Under the pieces are notes generated by a model that had not been told where the DNA came from, did no database searches, and saw only the letters and a list, made by a program, of their open reading frames with translations. A DNA stretch of 64,000 nt from NCBI GenBank assembly GCA_916700875.1, contig CAKAKS010000031.1, forward strand, positions 11,503,624 through 11,567,623. Direction: 5' to 3'. Numbering within the stretch: position 1 is the first letter of the stretch; each line of letters starts with the position of its first letter. Both the position numbers and the translations under genes were made by a program. The DNA comes from Sebastes aleutianus (taxonomy: Eukaryota > Chordata > Actinopteri > Perciformes > Sebastidae). Shown here piece after piece: positions 26,501 through 38,800 of the stretch.

Positions 26501-29500
26501 ACACACTGGATGAATACATTTTTACCGCACTGGAATGGGCGTCTGTGTGTAGATGACTAATAACAGACTTAGTAATGATATATTACAACAGATAATAATT
26601 AACCTGGCTCAGGTTAATGAGCTACCTTGATAATGACTTAAAGTGTCTGAAATTAAATATGATATGTAGCCATGGAAATAATTTTGATTTTTTTTTGACT
26701 GAGACTTCTGCCTTAACCTCAATACAATAGGATAACAGAATTGTATCTGTGGTGCGAAAAATCATATTTTAAATCTCAACAGTTGGGCTGCAACTAATAC
26801 ATATTCATGAATCTATCAATCATCTTTTCAGTCATTTCAATCGTTCGTCACTGAAATGCATAATACATGTGAAGAATGCCTGTAACAAGCTTTGAGAGCT
26901 CATGATGGAAGTATGAAATCGCTTGTTATTTCAGGGAATGTTGGGCAGTTTTGATTCAAGAGATTAAAGGTACAGTGTGTAGGATTTAGTGCCATCTAGT
27001 GGTGTGGTTGCCGATTGCAACAAACTTAGTACCCCTGCGCCGAGAGCAAAAACGTGGTAACGCTGTTCGCCTCGCTCAGAGACCATCCTTACCATAACAA
27101 CACTACTTTAAAAGCAACGGAAGTCAGACGGCGGCTTGCAGTACCACGGTTTTGCACTCTGCGGCTGACATTACCGCAATTTCACAAGCATGTCGGAGAA
27201 CTACGGTGGCCTTCAGGTAATGTAAAAATGCGAAAGGCTCTTGCTAGAGCCAGTGTTTGGTATGTCCATTCTGGGCTACTGTAGAAACATGGCGGAGCAA
27301 CATGGCGGACTCTGTGAAGAGGACCCGCTCCCTATGTAGATATGAAGGACTCATTCTAAGCTAACGAAAACACAACGATTCTTGGTTTCAGGTGATCATA
27401 CACTAATGAAAACATAGTTATGAACATTATATTCCATTTCTGCAAATACATCCCCTGAAATGTTACACACTGTAGCTTTAAGAGATTTATCAATTATTAT
27501 GTTGAGGATTATTTTTCTGTGCATCCACTAATTCATTAAGCATTTCAGCATAAAAACAATGTTCCAGTCACTCTGGGTCGTGCACAGATCTTACTTCATT
27601 ATTTTGGAGACATTTTAGGATGTCAGCAAGAACACAACATTGCAATTAGTTGATTCAGGAAGGTTTAAAGCAATTAAGGGCTGTACTACAGAATCAGCTA
27701 GAACAGTGATTCCCAACTAGGTGTACTTTAGGGGGGGCTTCTGCAGTTGCCAGGGGGTACGTGGAAAGCTCAACTAATTTGCTGCACTAAAATGATTTTG
27801 GACGCAGTTGGCTCAGTTATCAAGGAAGTGTGAGTAAAGATACTGGTCTCCTAGAAAACCTATGGATTCCATGGTTACAAACAATGTCATACTAAATAAC
27901 GCTACGGACTTACGCTAAATTTTGGCATAGATAAACTGGCATAGTGATTTTCAAAGGGGTCCCTTGACCTCTGACCTCAAGATATGTGGATGAAAATGGG
28001 TTCTATGGGTACCCACGAGTCTCCCCTTTACAGACATGCCCACTTTATGATAATAACATGCAGTTTTGGAGAAAAATCATGGAGTTATTTGAATGCAGTA
28101 TAAATGTGTTATTTTCGCCTAAAATGGTGTATTTACATACAGTATTTTCGCATACCGGGGTCGCTAAACATTCTTGAATTACATTAATTGGGTATGACTA
28201 TAAAGTTGAGACTCTTGTTGATCCAATGAGCCCAATTGTATTTATGTGTGATGATGTCAGTCCCCATAGTAGACATTTCATTGTAGTGAGACCATTTGTT
28301 TTTTATTTGACATCAGTGTAGAACATGACCTGTGGTGACCTCTAGGATAATCACAGCCTCATGAAACTTTACAACCACAAACTAGAGACCTAGGGCATAC
28401 AAAGGATTAATTGCTTTCCTAGTTAGATTGACAATAAGGGGGTTTCTGAGCAGTTTCCAGAACAGAAGTGCTCTCCATCCAATCACCAAAAAATGCAATT
28501 CTTGCAGAAGTATCCAAATTTCAAAAGTTGTTGATACCAAAACACAGCATGGCTTTTTCTATGGTGTTCCTCAAGGTCTCGGTGTCTTAATGTGGTATTT
28601 TGGAGGGATTAATAATCATTTCTATCAATTCTCAAGTGGTAAAAAGGTTAAATTTAGCACCAAATCTGTGTAACAAATGGTATCAACCCCAAAATTGCTG
28701 TTATGAGACATAAGTGAGCATGGGGATGACCATCAAAAACTTACCATCATGCTCTAAAAAAGGAGGGTGGAATGGTAAGGGGTTAAGGAGGAAAATAAAT
28801 AGCCGAATAGGATTACAAATCAGTGTGATGCCGATCTTTAGAAATTTTACAATAACCAGTGTGCTGCCCATCAACCTGTCAGATGTGATGTGTTGCAACT
28901 GTGCATGAAAACTAATTAGCAAGCGAGCAAAGCAGTTGAAATATAGCTAAAAGTCATGGATAAATGAAGCAGTTAGTTAAAAGCAATGGAGAAATGGTTG
29001 ACAGAGCTGTAATGGACAAACAGTTGAAAAAATAAATAATAAAACTTTTGAAATAGTCCCTGTCCTAAACCCAAATTATCTTTTAGATACAAACATGGCT
29101 GGAAAATTGAGTTTATTTTGTACAAACACATAGACTCTGTGGTTTAATAAAGCATATTGCAAAGTTCCTCACCTGGAGATCTGAAGGTCCAGGCCTCGTC
29201 ATCATCAAAGTGCGTATCCCCTGCTGTGAACCTTTCTCCGGGGAAAAATGCGTGCGCCACGGTTCCCCCTGGCCCGTCAAAGGGATATCCATCATTGTGG
29301 TCGGCCTTGGTGAAGTCGATTTGAATGTCTGCGTCACTGCCGGCCACCTCGTGGAAGTTGAGTGGTGCGATGTCACTCCAGACCTTCAGGGCATAGTACA
29401 TCAGGGCTCGAACAGTGTCCCTGCCCAGTAAGGCAGAGTCCTTAGGGAAGGTCCTCACTCTGAGAGGAGAAAAAGAGAGGGGGAATATTATGTACAAGAA

Positions 29501-32500
29501 GAAGAAGAGACAAGATGGGGTGAAGAGGAGGAGGAGGGGGAGGAGAGGAAGGACACGGGGGAGTTGAGAGGACAAGACAGGAGAAGAGAGAAGAGGTGGC
29601 TGATGAGGGAAGGGGACGGGAGACTTGACAGAGGAACAAAGTCAAAGTGGAGACAAGAGAGGAGAGCTGGGCAAAGTGAGGGGAGAAAAAAAAAATAATG
29701 ATGGACATGAAACAAGAGGAGAAGAAAAGGAAAATTAAAGGAGGAAAGGGTAAGAGAGGTACAATCCGTGGGAGGAGACAAGGGGAGATGTCAAGTGTAA
29801 GGGTGACACATCAGAGATGAACATGAAGAGGTGGAAAGGGACACAAAAGGTGGGAAAGAGGAAGCACAGGAGACAGAAAGAAGAAGTGGAAAAAAGGAAG
29901 CAGGATGCTGTAGATACCGGCAGGATGGAGAGATAGCTCCGAATTGTATGAAAGCACAAAAGCATAAAGGTCAACTACACAATGTTGAAACAAAAAAAAT
30001 TCAGTTTGCATATCTTATGTGATTCCATCGTTTTTGTATTTCATGGTTATGTGCTCCTTCTGCTCACACACACTGATAATAAATTGATAATACAATGTGC
30101 ATTTGGAGAGATTATGGCATCAGCTTCCAGGAACAACCCGTCAGTTTTCTCCTTTTCCATCCTCATCTAATTTTCTTCCCTTCCTTTCATCACACTTAAC
30201 ATCTCTCAAGCCATTTCTTTCTGTCAGCGACAGTGGAAACAGGACGAGAATAAACAGAAAACCACTCAGAGGTTTGTCTACCCCCCTCTCCTTCTAAATC
30301 TCCTTTTCTTTTCTCTCCACCCGCCAGTCTTTGCCTCGTCCTACTCCTCTGCGTCTACGCGGAGCCCTTGCTTTCTTTCTCCCCACATAAGCACTTTGTC
30401 TAAATACAAGAAGGCGGTTGCAAGCTGCTCTAGGACATTTAATCAAGGTTCACGGCCTTGAGAGGGTGCCGCCTTGTCTTAACGGTACAACCAAGCTTAC
30501 AACCTGGTACATATCGTAGGCGTTCAAGGTTATTTTGGTAGCGCATCGCACTCTGGTGCAATCCATGTATCGGACAGCAGGATTTCATCAACAATCTTGA
30601 CCTCTTTTTCAAGTGTCATGTCTTGCATCGAAAACTGTACCTCAATCAAAAGGAGAGCACAAACACGGATATTGATTCACGTATCGATTGCCATAGACAG
30701 ACCTGAGGACTAGTTTAATGCTACATGGTGAGATGTCCCACACATATCGACTGTATCCCACAAGCACAGAGAGAAGTTTTTCGTCTCCGAGTCTGAAAGG
30801 AAAACATTACTGGAAGACCGAAATGAAATGGGACAAAACAAATTGGCGCAAGACGACCTCAATTCTTGCATGTAGCTGCACCGAACCAAAAATTGGCCAT
30901 CTGTCAAACCACCTGCGTATCTCGTTTATGCTGCAATGTGCATGAAAGAGGCAATAAAATGGCAAATAGGTGAAATAATAATGAATAAAGATGTTCAGTA
31001 AGAAACAAGGATTGCAAACTCTGTAGGTGAGTGCACTTCAGCTGAGCTGTTACTTTCCAGTATCCGTGGATAAACCGGCTTATAAATTAATTGTCTCTTA
31101 CTCAAGGGATACCGCACTGATTTTCGGTTTGGTTGGAGTTTTAATCCATTCGTTAAAAGAAAAATGTTTTTCTTTTCTCCTCTCCAGTACACATTTGTTA
31201 ACTCAATTTCAGCTGTAGTAAATTAAACCTTTTAAACTAATTTTAACATGATCAACTGGTTCCTACTAAGCATGAGATTAGAATATTTCTATATCACACA
31301 CTATGATTTTATCTCTAAGTGAAAGAACTTGGTCAAAGTTCAGTGGTTGTCAAACGGAGGTGGCAGAGAGCCAGTGCAATGGGTCGTACAATGTGGAGCA
31401 CACCTAAAGTTGAATGAATCTGGTTCATTAAGTAACAATGAGTGCTCTGATGCTTGATGATGATTAAGATTTGGCGAATGCTTTTCCCATAGACTGCATA
31501 AGAAGTGGACGTAGTCACCGATTGGTTTGTGGACTGCCGTTTTGAAGCCTTGAGTTCAGCATTTTTTCAATCACAAGCCACGCCCTAAAGCATACCCTGC
31601 TTTATCATCTATTTGACTCTAAATTGGATCATAATTTACTAAATGAACATCATGCTGTATTGAAGTAGATGGCACTCGACTTGTGTGACACGCTTCCTTT
31701 TGCACGGTGATACGGTCGGTAGGGTGTAGTTCGCTAGAAAGAAAATAGTTCCTATACATGACCCTACAACAAGGTCTGTGGATTATCTTGAGTAGCCAGC
31801 TCATGATTTATGGAAAGAGATACTGCTGTTGAGTTTTTCAAATGTATTTTTCTTTGGCGCTTTGAGTGCCACAAGCCGAATGCCATCTAGTTCTATTATT
31901 GGATATTGGATGGAAGACATCTCTGCGGCCGATATCTCCAACACTCAGCAACTCGCACCAAAACAATCTAGGCCTATAAATAGCACTACATGTAAGAGGA
32001 AAAATATGTATTTTTGATTTTGGGGTGAACTGTCCCTTTAAGATATTCAATAAATCCCGGGATTCACAGGAAACAATGCTTGTCTTAAAGGATAACTTTG
32101 GCATTTTTCAACCTGGACCCTATTTTCCCAAGTGTTTGTGTCTAAAGTGTCTAATGGGGACAACACTTTCTGAAATTGGTCCAGTATTGAGGGAGAATGC
32201 TGCAGCCACTAAACAAGCTGTAAAGTAATGAATTTGGGCAACCTGGCACCGTCAAAGTATGTCCACTAAAAGTGCTTGTTTTTGCCACTAACAGGCTCAG
32301 ATTGTTATTATAAGTGTCTGTGACAACATTATAGAAAGGACCCTAAAGAGAAACAAAACCTTTTTCTTAGCTTTCGCTTGATCCGTTCTGTTTGTTATTG
32401 TGTGTCTCGCTCGGAGAAGTCTCGTTCTGAAAGCTCACATCGCATCCACATTGTCAAAATCAGCTAAATATTCAGCCATGACATTGAAAATCTTTTCGAT

Positions 32501-35500
32501 AACACTAAGCTACGCTATCTGTAGTTCGACACAACAAACTCTGACACCACCGGTGTCCCGTGGCTCTCCTCTCTCAACTCTCACTCATATTTCTACAGTC
32601 TGTCTGAGCCTGTCAGTGGCAAAAACAAGCACTTTTAGTGGATGGTGCCATTAGGTTGAAAAATACCGAAGTTATCCTTTAAATATTGCTTGGAGTAAAT
32701 GAACAAGAAGGAGCAGTCAAGTGACATGCTTCAGCAAGGTAATCACATTTCACTGTGCCCTACTGTTGTGTTGAAAAGTACTCACACTGTATGCAGAATG
32801 ACATCAGATCAGCGGTTGCTTATGGAATGATGGAAAAAGGCAAATTATGGCTGACTTCTTTATTAAAACAATGAGTTTGTTTGGCTGCACTGTAAACAGA
32901 TACACTGCTTGCTTTTCTGTTGTATTTCTGACAAAGTAGCTGCTCAAGGAGTGTTAACTATAGGCTGAAATCTTAATTAGCAAAATCACAGTGAAATAGT
33001 TGTAATGCTTTCCCACCCCTCTCCCCTTTATGATGCATATGCCAATCCAAATCCATGACAACAATACCTCAGAAAACCTCATCATGTTTGATCAGTTTAG
33101 ACAAGCTGCACCCGCTATGGGACTTGTCAAACTCAACTATGTGCCAATCACGGTAAACATTTGGGTCGCAAATAGGTTTCAGAGACCGAAGTTCTGTCAC
33201 TACAAACAATCTTGTTTCATAAAAAAAAAGCCCTCTGTCATTCCCATTCCTTCTTTTTTTTATTGAAGCTGGCATCTTGAAAGCAGAGTTCCTGTCAAAC
33301 AAATCATTTGTTTGACACTCATACACAAATCCTTCATGATTAAGAGAGTTTTTTTGTTTTGTTTTTGAGGACTGGTGACTCATTCGTCGGATTGAAGCTT
33401 CTCTCCCACAGCTTATGTGTTGCTCTTTTACCAGCCTAGGATCTCTGGCCATGGTGTAAGGTACAGCAGCGACTCATTGTGATGCTTTCAATGGTTCATT
33501 TTCCTTCTTGGTTCTTTATCTTTGCTGATTAACGCTGAGCTCTTTGTTCTGGTTTTAAGAGTTTGGCATTGTTATAAAAAAAATATATAATATACCTGAA
33601 ATACAAGCTGTAGATTCAGCCGATATACAAATCATTTCCAAGGGATACTGGGCTGCGTATCTCAAGTGATATAATACTCTTCTTATTTGTTGATTTTGGC
33701 ATGTCTACTGGCCATTTCAAGCATTTCCCGGTGTGAATCGCATCACAGACTCTTGAGGTGCTGAGTCTGAGTGAAACAGGAAGACAGACGGATTGTTTGT
33801 CCAGTACTCTGATCCCTGGGACTGGCTCTGTGAACTTGTGCCCACCCTGACAGCTCATCACAGGGGTTTGAAAGTAAATGCTTAGCCCAGCTCACCTACT
33901 TACAAGCTGCAATTCGAGTGAGCAAAGTGAGGCTGTGGGTGGCCGTGTGCTTGTCAATGTGCAATGAGAGAGTGCACTGCCGTTGTAACTAAGGGATGTC
34001 ATGGTGAGGACATTTTCCCACCGGTTATTAAACTATAGTGACAACACCGGTGTTACAGATTATCCACCGGACATTTTATAAGAAAAGATGACGCTCAATA
34101 TATGCTTACTTTGACCTTTAACGTCGGGTGGATGTGTGTCTGGCCTCTCCGTTCGAGCTTTCGCTGTGGGGTTCCGCAGGTTTCCACACGGCGCAGCTGC
34201 TCCGTGCACACCGGCTGTTACCGCTCCGTCCTCTGCATGGTGATTGCCTCATTAACGTTATGGTTCCCTTATAACATTGTTTTTAAATCAGAAATATTGA
34301 CAAATAGGCGCTCTCTCGTCCTGTGTGTGTGAAATCTGACTATAAAATAAAAGCAAAACGACAGTGTATGTATGCCCGAACACCGTGTAACACCGTGTAA
34401 CACCAGTAACACGACTACCGCTGCAAGCCTTGTTATAAATATATTTTTGTGAGTGTATGCGATACTCAAATTTGGTTAGCAACAATTTAAGATTAACAAT
34501 TTAAGATTATATGGTTAATCTTTTTATAATTTTTAGTCGATTAGTCAACTAATCTGTCGTTTTGGTCTCAGTCAATTAAGATTTATTTAGTCGATTTTCG
34601 TAATTTTTTCATGCTGAATGACTTCCAAGAAACTTATGAGCACATCTCTGTTAAACACACGATTTAAAAGAGCAATATGTAGGACTGACAGCTAGCGTTT
34701 AAAACGGGTAACAGCAGTCCAAATTCAAAAGTTTGGAGCCGTGGCCCATCCGCTCCTCCGTTGTGGCTGATTGCATTTAGCGCAAATTTTCACAATTTGA
34801 GGGTTACCTTCTAGACATGACCGTGTTAGCCTCTGGCCAGCAGCAGTATTCAGAATCATTTCACCAACTGTGTGTCTCAAATACTCGCTGCCTTGACAAC
34901 CCAGAAAGATGTGCCGAGGCTTTTCAGGTCTGGTACAATCTAATGTTATGTTATCTCTGTTGATCCAGTTGGTTTGCTTGCTTCCATGGCTGCAGAAGGA
35001 TGTGTTTGTATGCCAATTTGTTCCATATGTGGCAACGACGTGTTGAAATGGGCAGTGGACGGGATCGCACAGATCCGAAACAAAAAAAACAGACGTTCCG
35101 GACCGGACAACACTGTTGTCAGAGAAGCCAGTATTTCAATTCAGCATGTTTCCTTAATCTCTATTGGTCATTTTATGATTGATTACAGTAAATAGATTAC
35201 ATATTGGTCCTTTAAAGTGGTCCCTTTTGTGTGATTCTTTGTGGAGAAACTCATTGTTACAGATCTGTCAATTAAATACAACTAATCAATTAGTCAACAA
35301 AATCAGACGAGTGTTCCAAATTCTTTGGTCGAGTAAAGCCGTATTAATTTTGCCAGGTGTCACCCACTATTTCATTTCAGAAGAACACAGTACATCTCCA
35401 ACACAAAGGAGAGTGTGAACATGATGATGTAGGTAAGAAGAAGATAATGAGGAAAGAGAGACCTACTGTAATATGAGGGAGAGTGAGCAAAAGAGGGAGC

Positions 35501-35807
35501 AAAAAGCAGACGCGCAGACACCCTCCTATGGCAGAAATATTTCTGACAACTCCCCACGGCTTCGTCTTCCACAGTTCTAACTTTAGTCAGAATCAGAGTT
35601 TGTTCTCCGTGAGAATGACGAGTTCCTTCAGTTTCAGCGTTTCTCCAGGCTACTACACTCGGAGGGATCGGTGATCACACAGACACATTTCCATCTCTGA
35701 CAGAGTATGTGATGTCTCCTTTTCCTCACCCGCAAAAAATGTACCTCATTACAAAAGCTCTTTAAAAATGGCTTGTGTTACAGACTTGTGAGACAGTACG
35801 GCAAGAT

Positions 35808-35852
<45 letters not shown>

Positions 35853-38800
35853 GATGATACATGGGCGTAATTGGGGGAGGGTATTTAAATTCATGGCTTA
35901 AAAAAAATTTAACTTTGCGAAAGCGCTTTCCTCCGTATATCAACTTACAGTAGCAAATAACACAATATGATAAATAGGTCATCATGCCTTCCATGATAAA
36001 TGGTAGTGTAATAGAATAGATGACTGAGTAATGCTGTGTTCATTTCTGTATTATCGAAGATGAAAGCTGACAATGAAAGATAATGAATTCTCATTGTTAA
36101 CTAATATTCTTGTATCAAAAGCAATGTCCTTCATACTGCCTTTGCTTTGATTGAGGTCCAATTTTAGTGCCTTTTGTTATCAGAATATCACAATACACAT
36201 TGTCAACAGTGAATCAAAACAAACTTTTTTTTTTTCCCCAACATTACAAAAGGAGGACATATTTGCTTTTAAGTCCTGAGTGCTAGGGAAGACTGCATGT
36301 AGCGAAAACAGAGGTGAATCCCAGGGCAGCAAACAATTCAAATGCACTTGTTGCTGCTTTATGTTAGTTTAAAGCAGTGGGTGCTTCTTTCAGATGGATT
36401 GTAATGGCTGAACAGTGAGGGGGGGACACTGTTTCGAAATGTTTTAGTGAATCACTGAAAGTATAACCGTAAAACTATAGACGTAGGGAGGACAAAACTG
36501 GGAAATTGAAAAGTGAAGTATACGGAGGGAAAGCATGTCCCATCAGTCCCCAGTGAAAATATGCCCAACTTCCAAACTCTTACTTTCTACCTCACTACCT
36601 ACAGGGCACTCTTATTACCCAATGTTGACACTGAGTATTGGCATTGGAAATACACTGTGAGGTGCGAATTTGTCCAATATAGATGTAATTTGTAGGGATA
36701 CTGGGCTTTCCGACCTTGCGTTAATATGTCTATGAAGTACACAAACCTGCACAATTACCACAGCTGGAGATTGAGACATGTTGATCACCGTGTTTGTATT
36801 TACCATGAACTCATTAGTACACTTTGCTGGCTGACGTGTTTTGCAAGTTTTGCACTTCCAAGGTTGCCACAAAACTAGGGATGCTAATTTAGATTTTTTT
36901 TTTCTAACCGATTGCCGACCGTCGTTAACCGATCATTAACCATTAACCGCTAACCGACAAGATCAGTGCCTTGCAGGGGTGCTGTGGTTGAAGTGCCTGA
37001 CAAGCCATCCAGCTGTAACGATCACCTGATGCACAAACAGGTTAAATGCAGTGTAAGTGCAAAAAAAGGCAACTGAATCCCCAGTTAACCCGTCCGGTAG
37101 AGTTAGCAGCCACGATGTTGCGTGCACTGTCGTGGACACATGCAGCCACTTTCCAAGAAAGGTTCAGATTTTAGCTGCGATGTTGTCAGCTGTGTGTTTG
37201 CCTGGAGTACTCTGTCATGGTTTCAAGTGAAGGGAGGTTAGCCCCGAAGTTAGTAACAACTTCGGCCCAGGCTCTCTTAAGGTGGGCTGACCTTTAGGGT
37301 GGACCAGTTATTCTCATTTTAGTGACAAGCGGCTCCTTCAAGTTTTGCGCAGTTTAAAAAAAAAAAAAAAGTTAAATCAATCTTTTAACTGTATTACTGA
37401 TAGCATTAAATCGGTCAAAATGATTGTTGTTGGTTAACAGTTAAACAGTTAATTATTAACATCTCTACACACAACTTTACACACAAATCTGCCATATTTA
37501 CTTTGGTCCAAACATTATTTTAGGCAACAAAAGGTTCTCTTTCAGGTTCTCTTCTTCTCTTTGTTTTTTGTTGTTGTTTGTCTTTTTATGTATTTATGTT
37601 TATTTTATTGGATTGTTGTCTACTGATTAGTTTCTCTGCTTATTTTGTGTGATTTTTATCACCATTCATTTTTGTTGTATTTTTCTAAATTATGTTAGCT
37701 TAGTTTTTTTTTTTTTCTTCCTTTTTTGTTATTGTTTGTTTTTCTCCTTATGTTGAGGGAAGTCCGTTGTATAAGTCCGTGGCTTTTTGACCTCTCCTGT
37801 CACCTTTCTTTTTTATTTTTTATCTGGATTTTATGAAGTCTTGTGTGTGCAAATAAAATACAATACAAAAACGAAGACGGCAACAAAAGGTTCCTGATTT
37901 CAGCTCTAAATGCAGTTTTAAGCAAAGTCATGTTTCAGGTCACTATTTCACTCAAATGACAAAACAGAGTATGGGGGTTTGGGGACAAGCAAGAATCAGG
38001 TATGCAAACCAATCCTGCTTCCTCCACCACAGATTAGGAAAAAGTGAAAAACTGACTTTGAAATTAGTTGGACCGACAGAAAACTGATTAAGGTGGACTT
38101 CACTTTCTCGACCTATTTAATTCCACTGCACGATTTCCCGCCGTCATTTGACAAATGAGTAAGGCTTACGTGTCGGTAAATGTGTGTGTGCTATACACGT
38201 GTATGAGCTTATAAGCTGATATGGAAAGAGACAAATGTTCACACACACACGCGCACGCAATCTCCTATTGCATTTCACCTGTTTGACTTTTCATTTCCAC
38301 GTACTTCTTATAGGCCTTTCCGCACGCAGAGTGGTGATTCAGACGCAGGGCGGCAGAGGGGAACGAAGAGAGGGATGGATGGAGGGAGAGAAACAGATGA
38401 AGAAAACGTTTGCGGTCCCCCGCCTTCAGCCTCTCAGCAGGCTCTTACCTCCCGTGGCTTTGCTGCTCCACGGAGACATGAGCTGACATCAAAAGTGATG
38501 CTAAAATGTACACGCACACATTCACCTCCTGTGCTCCGCTACCCTCCGTAGACATAAGCTGATTACCCCGAAAATTGAAAGCTCATATGCAGACGGTGAT
38601 TCATACGCGTTTGTAGGTGCTCACATGTAGCGGCACAAACACACTCACAAACATGAGAATGTTTCGCTGACAGAGACACAAACTCATACTGTGCATTACC
38701 AAAAACTCCTCATACAGTACTTCTCTTACACACACACATACGTTATGTCATTCAGGCTGAAGATGAAAGACATTAAATTAAAAGGCTCTGCATGAGTCTA

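Larger units (their letters stand above)
12660..29172 (-). other. mmp17: 16.5-kb mmp17 intron rich in miniature transposons
   Basis: Interrupts the catalytic domain. It contains copies of dispersed elements at about 13307-13897, 15564-15798, 17563-18013, 18996-19342, 20982-21280, 23366-23550, 24208-25285, 26964-27481 and 27835-28760, a (GA)n run at 14514-14565, a decayed LINE-like remnant near 16255-16440, and an unrepeated block at 19900-20480. No other gene was found on either strand. Confidence 0.7.

Noticed and set aside
13307..28760. Regular recurrence of similar blocks, considered as a CRISPR-like array or tandem gene cluster
   Set aside because: Copies are hundreds of bases long, widely and unevenly spaced, in both orientations and present elsewhere in the window: dispersed transposons in a vertebrate genome.
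29442..30011. Several Leu/Pro/Ser/Phe-rich minus-strand frames resembling membrane or secreted proteins
   Set aside because: They come from the homopyrimidine tract; three overlapping frames all look alike, which indicates composition and not coding.
33069..33452. 127-codon minus-strand open frame
   Set aside because: No family similarity that I can see, and no splice or promoter support. Left out as probable chance.
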